Positions 9,160 to 17,824 of a DNA stretch of 64,000 bases are shown in pieces. Position 1 is the first letter of the stretch. Each line of letters begins with the position of its first letter. The notes below the pieces were generated by a model, which did not search any database, had not been told where the DNA came from, and was given only the letters and a program-made list of their open reading frames with translations. A program made the position numbers and the translations under genes. The DNA lies in the NCBI GenBank assembly GCA_016786485.1, contig JAEUWD010000022.1, positions 1 to 64,000 of the forward strand, written 5' to 3'. This DNA is from Bacteriovoracaceae bacterium (lineage in GTDB: Bacteria; Bdellovibrionota; Bacteriovoracia; Bacteriovoracales; Bacteriovoracaceae).

Positions 9160-9453
9160 ATGGAATATTCAAAAAATTTTCGAATCAATGCGGTGAAAGA
9201 ACACATTCATCGAATTTATCCGGAAGCTAAGAAAATTGACGTCCAGGTGCGAAGAAGTCCAAAAGGAGATTTTAGTGCTCAGATCAAAGTCAGTTCACCT
9301 TCGCACTTCTTGTTAGCAAAAAAAAGTGACGAGAGTTACGGACACAGTTTAGAAAGAGCATTCGATGCTATCTCTAAACAAATAGCTCGTGTGAAAAATA
9401 AAAGAACCAAAAATTATCGACCATATGATTGGAATGAATTGGTCGCTTCATAA
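9160..9453 (+). CDS. HPF/RaiA-like ribosome-associated protein
   Basis: A 97-residue basic protein with a strong AGGAGG ribosome site. The beta-alpha-beta pattern, including QVRRSPKGDFSAQIKVSS and a final amphipathic helix (YGHSLERAFDAISKQIARVKN), resembles the short hibernation-promoting factor / sigma-54 modulation fold, which binds the 30S decoding site and inactivates ribosomes in stress. The match is by fold pattern and length; no hallmark residue proves it. Stands alone with its own terminator. Confidence 0.6.
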   Translation: MEYSKNFRINAVKEHIHRIYPEAKKIDVQVRRSPKGDFSAQIKVSSPSHFLLAKKSDESYGHSLERAFDAISKQIARVKNKRTKNYRPYDWNELVAS

Positions 9454-9463
9454 TTTGTCTTAG

Positions 9464-9502
9464 ATAGAGGAGCGCAAATGCGCTCCTCTATTTATTGTTC
9501 CT
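9464..9502 (+). terminator. Strong stem-loop terminator after HPF-like gene
   Basis: ATAGAGGAGCGC pairs perfectly with GCGCTCCTCTAT around an AAAT loop (9464-9491), followed by a T-rich tail. It isolates the HPF-like gene as a monocistron. Confidence 0.8.
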
Positions 9503-9535
9503 TGACTTAAAAGTTTAAAAAGACAGAATAGAATC

Positions 9536-9901
9536 ATGAAAAAAGAAGTCGTTGCCATTTTAGGCGCTTCAGATAAAAGTGAACGATATAGTTATAAAGC
9601 TATGAAAATGCTAAAAGAGCATGGTCATGAGACGCGTTTAGTCTCGCCTCAATATGATGAAATTGAAGGCGAAAAAGTTTATAAAAAACTAAGCGAACTT
9701 AAGAATATCGATACTCTCACTATGTACGTTAATGCCCAAATTTCGAATCAATTAAAAGATGAAATTATTCAACTCAATCCCAAACGAGTCATTTTTAATC
9801 CAGGGACAGAAAATATTTCACTGGAGCGAGATTTATCGAAGAATAAAATCGAAGTGGAAGAAGCTTGCACTTTAGTGCTGCTTTCAACTGGGCAATTCTA
9901 A
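9536..9901 (+). CDS. CoA-binding Rossmann domain protein (YccU-like)
   Basis: A 121-residue single domain: VVAILGASDKSERYSYKAM is the CoA/dinucleotide-binding glycine loop, LVSPQYDEIEGEKVYKKLSEL the second strand-helix, and VIFNPGTENISLE the NPGxE signature of the CoA_binding_2 family. The role is unknown in most bacteria; members bind CoA or an acyl-CoA. It directly abuts the next gene, a hotdog-fold protein, which fits an acyl-CoA theme. Confidence 0.78.
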   Translation: MKKEVVAILGASDKSERYSYKAMKMLKEHGHETRLVSPQYDEIEGEKVYKKLSELKNIDTLTMYVNAQISNQLKDEIIQLNPKRVIFNPGTENISLERDLSKNKIEVEEACTLVLLSTGQF

Positions 9902-10390
9902 ATGACAAAAACATCTTTTCAAAAAAATAGCACTGCTTTTTATAAAGTCCGCCAATGGTTTTTGAAAAACTTTATTAATTATTATGGCCCTTATTTAGGC
10001 GCCGGAGTGAAGCTTAAGAAAATGTCAGATAATTATCGCCACGCTCGCGTGGAAATGCCACTGACTGTTTATAATCGTAATTACGTAGGTACACATTTTG
10101 GTGGCTCCATTTATTCCATGGTTGATCCTTGGTACATGCTGATGTTGATTCAAAACCTAGGGCCTGGTTATATCGTGTGGGATAAAGCCGCTAATATTCG
10201 ATTTTTAAAACCAGGAACAGGGACGATTATTGCTGAATTTAATTTAGAACAAAAAGATCTCGACGAAATAACAACTCACCTCGCTCACTTCCCTAAAATG
10301 GATCGCCATTTCAAAGTAGAAATTAAAGATAAGAAAACCGGTGAAATCATCGCAGACGTCGATAAAGTTATTTATATCAGAAGGAAATAG
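9902..10390 (+). CDS. DUF4442 hotdog-fold protein (thioesterase-like)
   Basis: A 162-residue protein starting on the base after the upstream stop. The segment YNRNYVGTHFGGSIYSMVDPWYMLMLIQ resembles the central helix and catalytic loop of hotdog thioesterases, followed by KAANIRFLKPGTGTI. Overall it matches the DUF4442 group, for which acyl-CoA thioester hydrolysis is assumed by fold but not proven. Probably co-transcribed with the CoA-binding protein. Confidence 0.72.
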   Translation: MTKTSFQKNSTAFYKVRQWFLKNFINYYGPYLGAGVKLKKMSDNYRHARVEMPLTVYNRNYVGTHFGGSIYSMVDPWYMLMLIQNLGPGYIVWDKAANIRFLKPGTGTIIAEFNLEQKDLDEITTHLAHFPKMDRHFKVEIKDKKTGEIIADVDKVIYIRRK

Positions 10391-10395
10391 CAAAA

Positions 10396-10992
10396 ATGAA
10401 AAGGCTAATTTTGATTATTATTTTCTCAACTCAAAATCTTTGGGCATCACAAATGGGGCTCGGCTTAGGAATAGGAAAAGTTGATGGTGAAGATATTCAA
10501 TCAATAGCCTTTGATTATTCAATTAAAGTTCATCAACTCAATTTATTTTCGCTCCCACTCAATATTGGTTTAGGCCTAAGATACACCAATCTCACGAGTG
10601 ATACGTTCAAAATTAATAGTAAAGGTAATGAAACACTTACCGATTTATCAAGCCAGTCTTACAATATCGCAGTTTATAGTGACTATGAATTAAGCTTTAT
10701 GTCACTTGGATTCAATATTGATCTGCTGGGATACACACATGGACGTCAAACAAGCATCAGCAGTTCTGCTACAAAAGTTCGCCCAGAGCAATTTAATTTA
10801 CTTTTAGGTGGTGAAGCTGATTTAGGCACACTCAATTCTGAATTTTGGGTCGGGAAAAAATTTCAATCATTTACTTTCAAACTTGGGATGTCACATCTTG
10901 TGACTGAATATGATGATAAAAATATTACCTTAGGAAAAAGACAGAAGTTCTTTGATACATATTTCCTAAATATTGCTTACAATTGGATGTAA
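10396..10992 (+). CDS. Predicted small outer-membrane beta-barrel protein
   Basis: A 198-residue protein with a signal peptide (MKRLILIIIFSTQNLWAS) followed by alternating polar/hydrophobic strands and a terminal aromatic pattern (YFLNIAYNWM) usual for outer-membrane barrels. Eight or so strands could fit. Five bases after the hotdog gene, so likely same transcript. No family recognised. Confidence 0.6.
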   Translation: MKRLILIIIFSTQNLWASQMGLGLGIGKVDGEDIQSIAFDYSIKVHQLNLFSLPLNIGLGLRYTNLTSDTFKINSKGNETLTDLSSQSYNIAVYSDYELSFMSLGFNIDLLGYTHGRQTSISSSATKVRPEQFNLLLGGEADLGTLNSEFWVGKKFQSFTFKLGMSHLVTEYDDKNITLGKRQKFFDTYFLNIAYNWM

Positions 10993-10993
10993 T

Positions 10994-11254
10994 ATGCAAA
11001 AAAAAACTGTTATCTATACCATCAACCCTTGTCCCTATTGTCAAAGAGCAAAAGATTTACTTAACAGAAAAAAAATTGTTTTTGAAGAAGTCCTTATTGA
11101 TCGTAATGATGATGAGGCTCGTATGGAATTGGCAAAAAAATCTTCAATGAGAACTTTTCCACAGATTTTCTACGGCGAAAAACTAATTGGTGGCTATAGT
11201 GAATTACAAGCGCTCGAAGATAATAAAACTCTCGAAAAAGTTTTTGAGCTATGA
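10994..11254 (+). CDS. Glutaredoxin
   Basis: ATG 10994 lies one base after the preceding stop; the resulting 86-residue protein fits the family length. The dithiol site is Cys13-Pro-Tyr-Cys16 in NPCPYCQRAK, and the TFPQIF cis-proline segment and GGYSEL GSH-binding loop are present. Reduces protein disulfides or glutathione mixed disulfides in the cytoplasm. Overlaps the next gene by four bases. Confidence 0.92.
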   Translation: MQKKTVIYTINPCPYCQRAKDLLNRKKIVFEEVLIDRNDDEARMELAKKSSMRTFPQIFYGEKLIGGYSELQALEDNKTLEKVFEL

Positions 11255-11628
11255 AGTTTCTATTCTTAATTCTTTGTTTCAATGTCTTTGCGGCGGCACC
11301 TAAATCTAATCCTTATAGTGTGCCTATGCTGACACAAGTTGTTTACGATGAAATCAAAACTGATAATAAAACTATTTTTCTTATCTACAGTGCACGCTGG
11401 GCGCGAATCGATATAAAACAAAATCAGATGCTCGATTTAGTCATGGGTGACTTTAAAAAGAAGGCCCACTTTTATACCGTAGATCCTGATGCCATGGAAG
11501 GACTTAAAGTTCCTGACCCAGGTTCTCGCACGACTATTATCGCAGTTAGAGATGATAAAATTCGCGCTAAGTTAGTTGGTGTTACTGATTCGAAGCTGAT
11601 GACTCAATTTATTGATCAAAATCTTTAA
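11251..11628 (+). CDS. Exported thioredoxin-fold-like protein lacking CxxC
   Basis: A 125-residue protein with a signal peptide (MKFLFLILCFNVFAAA). The order of elements, TIFLIYSARWARID then FYTVDPDAMEG then SRTTIIAVRDDKI, mimics thioredoxin (strand, WCxxC helix, strand, cis-Pro strand), but WARI replaces the WCGPC centre, and the mature part contains no cysteine. If the fold is right it is a redox-inactive binding version. Four-base overlap with the glutaredoxin gene implies translational coupling. The fold is an inference. Confidence 0.5.
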   Translation: MKFLFLILCFNVFAAAPKSNPYSVPMLTQVVYDEIKTDNKTIFLIYSARWARIDIKQNQMLDLVMGDFKKKAHFYTVDPDAMEGLKVPDPGSRTTIIAVRDDKIRAKLVGVTDSKLMTQFIDQNL

Positions 11629-11646
11629 ATTCAATAAAACCTTATT

Positions 11647-12732
11647 TTACTTATTAACTTCAAGAAGCTTTTTGACTAAAACGACTGAGCGTTCAACGAG
11701 TTCGAAAGCGTGTTGATGGAGATAATCACTTTCTTTTACATAGTTCATGTTACGTTCCATATCTTCAGACGACCAACCTAGAGAATGAGCGACGAAAGGA
11801 AATGCTGGTGCAGAAAAACCTAACTCACCAAAAAAAGTCAACATTTGTCCTGCGACGGCTTGGATATTATCTTGGCCTCCTGTGATAACAAAAGCTGCTA
11901 CTTTATTTTGGATGAGAACACGATTCTTTAATGTAATTTGATTTTGTATACTATTAAGACGTTCGGCCATTTTATAATAAAGTGAGCTAGCACTCCCCCA
12001 ACGGATTGGTGTTGAAACAATCACAACATCTGCCCAGTGAACTAAATTTTCGTAAACTTTAATCATTTCATCAGCAGCATCCATCTTGGTAATAGAACAT
12101 GGCCAAGTACAGGCCCGTTCTGATTTTGAATAAAAACCTTCACAATTTCTAAAATTGAGTTCAGACAGTGCCAGAAAACGAGTTTCGACATCTAACTCAT
12201 GGTTGGCCCTTGCAAGTGAGGACTTTAACAATTCCTCAGAGGTTGAAAAACGTGGGTGGTTTTTATCCATTGCGGTGGTCGATAAACCAAGAACTCTAAT
12301 TTTGCCTACTTCTCGCTTAGGTTCACGGGCAAGAACAGAGCCAGGATAGTCTAAATTATATTGAGCTTTTATCCGTTCAGACTCATTTTTGATATTCACA
12401 AAAAGCAAATCACCTTCAATTTTTGTCTCTAATGCGGGGACCGAACCACCATGGGTTGCTAGGGGCTGAGAGGCTTCACTTAAAGCTATCCCAGTTTTGT
12501 GATTGAATTGCCAATAGTGCCAAGGACATTCGACGCAACCATTTTTAAGTTTCCCTTTCGCTAGTGGGGCCCCCATATGATTACACTTATTATTGAGCAC
12601 ACCAAATTGTCCTTGTACGTAAGTTAGAACAAATTTTTTTTCGCCTATAACTAATTCTTTTAAAAACCCTGTACTCTCAAGTTCACGAATTAACACTTGA
12701 GGCTTACCGATTGCCACCCATTCATCACTCAT
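11647..12732 (-). CDS. Rieske ferredoxin domain fused to NADPH-dependent FMN reductase
   Basis: A 361-residue fusion. Residues 1-115 are a Rieske [2Fe-2S] domain with Cys50-x-His52 (CNHMGAPL) and Cys69-x-x-His72 (CPWHYW). From about 142 (KIRVLGLSTTAMDKNHPRFS) the rest is a flavodoxin-like FMN reductase with the WADVVIVSTPIRWGSASSLYYKMAERL flavin/dimer segment. A single chain could pass electrons from NAD(P)H through FMN to the Rieske cluster. A good AGGAGA ribosome site precedes ATG 12732. The acceptor is unknown, and no oxygenase alpha subunit is nearby. Confidence 0.82.
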   Translation of the reverse strand: MSDEWVAIGKPQVLIRELESTGFLKELVIGEKKFVLTYVQGQFGVLNNKCNHMGAPLAKGKLKNGCVECPWHYWQFNHKTGIALSEASQPLATHGGSVPALETKIEGDLLFVNIKNESERIKAQYNLDYPGSVLAREPKREVGKIRVLGLSTTAMDKNHPRFSTSEELLKSSLARANHELDVETRFLALSELNFRNCEGFYSKSERACTWPCSITKMDAADEMIKVYENLVHWADVVIVSTPIRWGSASSLYYKMAERLNSIQNQITLKNRVLIQNKVAAFVITGGQDNIQAVAGQMLTFFGELGFSAPAFPFVAHSLGWSSEDMERNMNYVKESDYLHQHAFELVERSVVLVKKLLEVNK

Positions 12733-12855
12733 TTTAATCTCCTAAAAACGTAATAAACTATTCTAAAGCCTAGCTAAAAATTTTACAATTTAGAAACAAT
12801 TTTTATGAATTCTGATAAAACAGTGTTAACTAAGTTTCAAATTAAGGGTATTCCT

Positions 12856-13632
12856 ATGAAGAAAATAGCTAATTCATTGCTTGGTTTTATCTTGTATATT
12901 CAAACACTTTCTGTGTCATATGCACTTTCAGACTGTGACCGACACTTTGAAAACCCGAAATTCAAAGAAGCTTTTGTTAAAATTTTTGAAAAGAAGCCTG
13001 AAGGACTAAAACTTAGAGAGCTCTATAATCCAAAGAAACAAATTATCGTTGGTTATACAGAACAGGTTGGTTACTTTATTATTGCTAATAATCAGAGAGT
13101 CTCTGAATTTGGACTTGATAATGTCAATTTTAGCACAAATATTCTTACGCCAGCTTTACACCCAGATTTAATATTAGGAAACGGCTTTACTGCGATCTTT
13201 AATGTCAAAGAATCATCTATCCAAAAATTTCTAACTGAAGTCAACAATTACGCTCATGCACAAATCAGTAAATTAAAAACAACTTTTCCAGATAAAGAAG
13301 TGGACTACAGCAAAAATACACTCACTGCTATTCTCGGACATTTCTATGGCGAGGAAATCAATTCCGTTTACATGAACGCGAACACCCATGTGGTGGATGC
13401 TAGAGAGATTGACCAATACAAGGTCGCAACTAAAACGGTAGAAGAAAATACAAGATTAATGCAGAAAAATCTGGATAAATTTTACCAAATCGGTGATTTT
13501 GATTTTTTTAAGCATCTCAATCAACTCCAGGATATTCAGTTAAAAGAAGACAATAAGAGACTTCTATATCTCTTTGGTGGTGCAATCGCATTTGCTGGCT
13601 TTTGTTGGTATATGGACTCTCGAGAAAATTAA
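12856..13632 (+). CDS. Exported protein of unknown family with C-terminal membrane anchor
   Basis: ATG 12805 is in frame, but ATG 12856 has AAGGG seven bases upstream and starts a signal peptide (MKKIANSLLGFILY...SYA), so it is preferred (258 residues). The mature part is soluble and charged with a helical C-terminal third, ending in one hydrophobic helix (LLYLFGGAIAFAGFCWYM) before SREN. It would lie in the periplasm tethered to the inner membrane. No family recognised. Confidence 0.6.
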   Translation: MKKIANSLLGFILYIQTLSVSYALSDCDRHFENPKFKEAFVKIFEKKPEGLKLRELYNPKKQIIVGYTEQVGYFIIANNQRVSEFGLDNVNFSTNILTPALHPDLILGNGFTAIFNVKESSIQKFLTEVNNYAHAQISKLKTTFPDKEVDYSKNTLTAILGHFYGEEINSVYMNANTHVVDAREIDQYKVATKTVEENTRLMQKNLDKFYQIGDFDFFKHLNQLQDIQLKEDNKRLLYLFGGAIAFAGFCWYMDSREN

Positions 13633-13653
13633 CAAGACAAATTATTTGTTAAT

Positions 13654-15249
13654 TTATAAACCGCTCTTACCATAATTACTAAGTACACGTGCACTCGGAT
13701 CTTGCACCTTACAATTTGGCCAAGTCTGATTCGGCATCCAGAAATCTTTGATCAGATGCACTTGACCTGGAAAATGACTCTCGAAAATTTTTCGGTAGAG
13801 ATATGATTCTTTAGTGAAAGGTGTTTTCTGTGGATATTTCTTTTTCGCTTCGGCGAATTCTTTATCACTGATAACTTGCGCCGCGTATTCTTTTAAATAA
13901 TCCACCATCGAGTGTCCAACAGCATCTGAAAATGCGGCCTTTTCTCGCCATAAAATTTCTTCTGGTAAATAATCTAAACCGGCAAAAGCTTGGCGTAAAA
14001 GATTTTTACCCATACCAGTCGTGTTCATTTTATATTTTGGGTCAATACCCATCACATATTTCACAAAATCTAAATCACCAAAGGGCACACGCGCTTCCAG
14101 TGCATGCGCACTAATTGAACGATCCGCACGAAGGACATCATACATATAAAGCTCATCAATTCTTTTCTTTGATTCTAATTGAAATTCTTCCGGACTTGGC
14201 GCGAAGTCTGTATATTTATAACCAAAAAGCTCGTCAGAAATTTCACCAGTTAATAAAACTTTGATTACGGTATTTTTATGGACATAACGACACACGATAT
14301 ACATACCAATACTGGCCCGAATCGTTGTAATATCCCAAGTCTCAAGATGATGAATGACTTCATTCAATACACCGAGCGTTTCTTTTTTATCAAAAATAAC
14401 TTCGTGGTGCTTTGATTTAATAAAATCCGCCACAATTTTAGCGTATCGCAAATCAATCGGAGCATGATCCAGTCCCACCGCAAAAGTTTGAAGTGGCTTT
14501 TTAAGAATTTTCGAAGCAATGGCACAAACTAAACTTGAATCTAATCCGCCTGAAAGCAAAAAACCTACAGGGACATCAGCAACTAGTCTTTTTCTTACGC
14601 CTTCAATTAATTTTTCGCGAATATTTTTGAGAATCTGCTTCTCATCGTCTTCATGATATTTTTTTACCGTAGTTAAATCGATATAAGACTTAATTTTTTT
14701 GCCATCAAAGTAATGTCCCGGTGGAAAATTTTCGACTTTTTCACAGTAAGGGAGAATCGTTTTCACTTCTGAAGCGAAAATGTATTTTCCTTTTTTTGTT
14801 TTACCGTAAAAAAGTGGTCGAATCCCAATCGGATCACGAGCAGCTAATAATTTTTTGTTTTTCTCATCCCACATCACAAAAGCAAACTCAGCATCGAGCG
14901 ACTGACAAAGTCTATCTAAACTCATGTCCGTTAACATCGGGACTAAAACTTCACAGTCCGAATGGGATTTAAATTTATAAGTAGCTTCGTATTGCTTTCG
15001 AAGTTCGACAAAATTATAGATTTCACCATTACAAATAATAATATTTCCATTGCGATCATCTTGAAAAGGTTGGTGCCCTTTCGCTGTTGGATCCATAATA
15101 GCTAAACGGTGAAAACATAAACTGGCATCGCCGTTTTTTGAGACGACAATTTCTGTATCATCAGGTCCACGATGTTTAATCTCATCAAAAACATTTTTAA
15201 AATCTGGAAGTTCGTTAACATTGCCTTGATAGCCTAAGAGCCCACACAT
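13654..15249 (-). CDS. asnB: Asparagine synthase (glutamine-hydrolysing)
   Basis: A 531-residue class II amidotransferase. After Met1, Cys2 (MCGLLGYQG) is the glutaminase nucleophile; HRGPDD and CNGEIYN are the glutamine-binding loops. The synthetase half has the PP-loop SGGLDSS and the LLTGEISDELFGYKY segment. It converts aspartate, ATP and glutamine to asparagine. Length and motif order are canonical for AsnB. Stands alone on this strand with convergent neighbour at 13632. Confidence 0.93.
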   Translation of the reverse strand: MCGLLGYQGNVNELPDFKNVFDEIKHRGPDDTEIVVSKNGDASLCFHRLAIMDPTAKGHQPFQDDRNGNIIICNGEIYNFVELRKQYEATYKFKSHSDCEVLVPMLTDMSLDRLCQSLDAEFAFVMWDEKNKKLLAARDPIGIRPLFYGKTKKGKYIFASEVKTILPYCEKVENFPPGHYFDGKKIKSYIDLTTVKKYHEDDEKQILKNIREKLIEGVRKRLVADVPVGFLLSGGLDSSLVCAIASKILKKPLQTFAVGLDHAPIDLRYAKIVADFIKSKHHEVIFDKKETLGVLNEVIHHLETWDITTIRASIGMYIVCRYVHKNTVIKVLLTGEISDELFGYKYTDFAPSPEEFQLESKKRIDELYMYDVLRADRSISAHALEARVPFGDLDFVKYVMGIDPKYKMNTTGMGKNLLRQAFAGLDYLPEEILWREKAAFSDAVGHSMVDYLKEYAAQVISDKEFAEAKKKYPQKTPFTKESYLYRKIFESHFPGQVHLIKDFWMPNQTWPNCKVQDPSARVLSNYGKSGL

Positions 15250-15315
15250 GCTTGCATCCTTTATCTGACCTATTTTATCTTAATTCGTGCACTCATAACT
15301 ACCGGATATTTTTAC

Positions 15316-15558
15316 CTATAAGCTAATCTGATCAATGGCCTCTGCCAGCTTATAGTCTTTTTCCGTTATAGTATTCCCCGCGTCGTGGGTGGTGATTCTG
15401 ATTAAACAAGTTTTAAAATTCACTATCATCTCGGGGTGATGTTTTTGTCGTGTAGCTTCCGCCGCAACTGCATTTACGAAGAGCATCGTCTTCTTAAAGC
15501 CTGGAAATTCAAACAGCTTTTCTAATGCCTGATCCTTTTGCTCCCAACCTTTTAACAT
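15316..15558 (-). CDS. phhB: Pterin-4-alpha-carbinolamine dehydratase
   Basis: An 80-residue protein with the family signature around residues 38-50 (RQKHHPEMIVNF) and the THDAGN...DYKLAEAID ending. It dehydrates 4a-hydroxytetrahydrobiopterin formed by phenylalanine hydroxylase, returning the cofactor. Overlaps the end of phhA by seven bases, confirming the pairing. Slightly shorter N-terminus than usual. Confidence 0.9.
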   Translation of the reverse strand: MLKGWEQKDQALEKLFEFPGFKKTMLFVNAVAAEATRQKHHPEMIVNFKTCLIRITTHDAGNTITEKDYKLAEAIDQISL

Positions 15559-16370
15559 GCCATAACTCCATTAATTTCCTTGGATTTCTCTTTGGCCGGG
15601 TACTTTGGTGGTAAATCCCCTAATTTTTTTGATTCTTCTAACAGCTTCACCACGTCTTGATCAAAAATATGAAACAGATCATCAAAAGTATTTAAGTAGT
15701 AATAAAGCGGCTGAATAATATCGATTCGAAACGAAGTTCGCAGGACGGTTAACACATCCAAAGGTAGTTTTTCACTTTTATCAGTTAAACAATACTGGGT
15801 CTCACCGATAGAAGATAAAATCCCACTGCCATAAGCACGCAAACCTTTTTTTGAGCTCACTAGACCAAACTCGACCGTAAACCAAAAGAGACGAAAAATG
15901 CGGCGACGATCTTTGTCCGACAGTGACATGGCCAATCTTCCAAACTCTTCTAAAAAGTTTGCGTACGTTTGATTAGTTAATAGAGGTGCATGGCCATAGA
16001 TCTCGTGAAAAATATCGGGTTCTTGAATATAATCCAGCTCTTCTGGGATCCGAATAAAAGTTGCGGCAGGAAATTTTTTATTCGCTAATAAATTAAAAAA
16101 AACTTCCGGTTGAATCAGCGCCGGCACACCTTGAACTTGCCAACCAGTAAGCGATTTTAGGCGCTGATTGACTTGATTGAGCTGAGGCACTTTATTAAGA
16201 GGCAATGCTAAACGCTTATGACCTTCCAGGTATTCATCACAAGCTCGATCTTTCACAATTTCATTTTGCCGCTTGATCAGAATAGACCAAGTCTTATCCT
16301 CATCGGGCTCCCAATAGATTTCACCTTTACTATCTAAAGGCTTTGAAACGTAAACATGTTGCTTCTTCAT
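15552..16370 (-). CDS. phhA: Phenylalanine 4-monooxygenase
   Basis: A 272-residue monomeric-type aromatic amino acid hydroxylase without a regulatory ACT domain. The non-haem iron ligands are His122 and His127 in HEIYGHAP and Glu167 in WFTVEFG. PRIPEELDYIQEPD-like pterin-contact sequence precedes them. It hydroxylates phenylalanine to tyrosine with O2 and tetrahydrobiopterin; the downstream overlapping phhB recycles the pterin. In an organism fed on protein it could supply tyrosine or begin phenylalanine breakdown. The secreted-protein operon ends just downstream of the divergent-free left neighbour, three bases from this start. Confidence 0.93.
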   Translation of the reverse strand: MKKQHVYVSKPLDSKGEIYWEPDEDKTWSILIKRQNEIVKDRACDEYLEGHKRLALPLNKVPQLNQVNQRLKSLTGWQVQGVPALIQPEVFFNLLANKKFPAATFIRIPEELDYIQEPDIFHEIYGHAPLLTNQTYANFLEEFGRLAMSLSDKDRRRIFRLFWFTVEFGLVSSKKGLRAYGSGILSSIGETQYCLTDKSEKLPLDVLTVLRTSFRIDIIQPLYYYLNTFDDLFHIFDQDVVKLLEESKKLGDLPPKYPAKEKSKEINGVMAC

Positions 16371-16372
16371 TC

Positions 16373-17824
16373 TTAGTGACGCGCCTTAATCTCAGCAATG
16401 TCTTCGGCTTGGCCGGCTTGAAAAATTTTGTCTTCATACCGTTGCAGCTCATACTCAGTTAAAAGTCTGTTCTGTAACGAATAATATGTCAAATCTGGTG
16501 GATAATCGATTCCACAGCTTTTCTTACTTTGATCAATCATTTGCGGCAACTTATCTGATTCAATTTTTGAAACGACATCGTCTTCCATAAAGCGTAAGAA
16601 CATACCGGCCATGAAATTTACTTGTTCTGTCGTAAGTTTTGCTAACATGTCGTGCGTCTTATTCGTTCGAATCGTCATATATTCAAGATAAGGAATAACT
16701 TCTTTTAATTGTTTTAAACGGACTTTAATAAAAGATTTTTCTTTTTCTGTATTGATCTGGGCCTTGCCTTCAAGATAAACACTCAAGTGACGCTTAAGCG
16801 CTTTGACTGATTCATTCATGTGACCTTTCTTTAAATCCTCAAGCGCTTTTGCTTTATCTTTTTCAAGACGAGCAGCCCCAGTTAAAGAAGTACTGGCCGT
16901 TTCGATACTTAAATAACCTGTCTTCATTAACATCCAATACATCGCCGTGTAATAATCCATATTCCACCAGCTAGAACCCTTCTCAAGATAGTTCAGGCGA
17001 TTAGTGAAAACCTTTTGTTGAGCTTTTAAATAATCGAGAAGAACATTTTGTGTTTCCACATAAATGGCCTCTTCGCCCACTTTGGTTGTCATGAACATAT
17101 GAAACTGAGCTGAAACTTTAGTGTTCTTGTCTGATGAGTTATTGAATTGAATTTCATCCACTGCACCTTCAACAACTTCAACTTTTACGACTGGACCAAA
17201 AACATCAATCACGTTTTTGCCATTTTTATTTTCAGGTGAATAATTTTTTAAGTAGCTTGTAATCGCTTCTTGAACTTTTTTTACATCGTTAACTGCCACT
17301 GGTTTCTTCGCAGCTTCAGCGGCTTTTTTCTGCTTGGTTTTTTCTAATAAAGAAGCATGATATAAATCACTAACAATCGCTTCTAAACCTGTTTTATTTT
17401 TTTCGATATCATTAAGATAAAACTGAGTCTTCTGAGCAGCATCATTTAAACTATCCATGATGACCAATTGTTTTACTGTCGCAAGATAGTGACGGTATTG
17501 ATCAACTGAAAGTGATGGGTCGATAGGCTCTGGTGGCATAGCATCGATTTCTTTCATCGAACGCACCATACTCGACCTAATAATATCTTTGACGACCGCT
17601 GAATAACCAGGATTCCAAACACGGTCTTGTTGCTCTTTTAAATCCAATGAGAATGCCGGTAAATGCGACATTCCTAGCGATTTAAGAATCTTGTCTGCGC
17701 GCAGCTGGGCGGACGCTTCAACCTTTTGAGGCTCCTTAAAGTAGCACTGTCGGTATTCCTTTAAAGTTGCCGCAAAAAGCGAAGAAGTTATAAAAAATGA
17801 GAGAAGGCAAATTTTTGTTTTCAT
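16373..17824 (-). CDS. Exported helical protein of unknown family, operon gene 3
   Basis: A 483-residue protein with a signal peptide (MKTKICLLSFFITSSLFAA). The mature part is rich in Lys/Glu/Leu and looks mostly helical, with likely coiled-coil segments (for example LLEKTKQKKAAEAAKK near residue 160). Only a few cysteines. One-base overlap with the upstream secreted gene shows translational coupling. Its stop lies three bases before the phhA start on the same strand, so phhA and phhB may be read from the same transcript. No family recognised. Confidence 0.65.
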   Translation of the reverse strand: MKTKICLLSFFITSSLFAATLKEYRQCYFKEPQKVEASAQLRADKILKSLGMSHLPAFSLDLKEQQDRVWNPGYSAVVKDIIRSSMVRSMKEIDAMPPEPIDPSLSVDQYRHYLATVKQLVIMDSLNDAAQKTQFYLNDIEKNKTGLEAIVSDLYHASLLEKTKQKKAAEAAKKPVAVNDVKKVQEAITSYLKNYSPENKNGKNVIDVFGPVVKVEVVEGAVDEIQFNNSSDKNTKVSAQFHMFMTTKVGEEAIYVETQNVLLDYLKAQQKVFTNRLNYLEKGSSWWNMDYYTAMYWMLMKTGYLSIETASTSLTGAARLEKDKAKALEDLKKGHMNESVKALKRHLSVYLEGKAQINTEKEKSFIKVRLKQLKEVIPYLEYMTIRTNKTHDMLAKLTTEQVNFMAGMFLRFMEDDVVSKIESDKLPQMIDQSKKSCGIDYPPDLTYYSLQNRLLTEYELQRYEDKIFQAGQAEDIAEIKARH

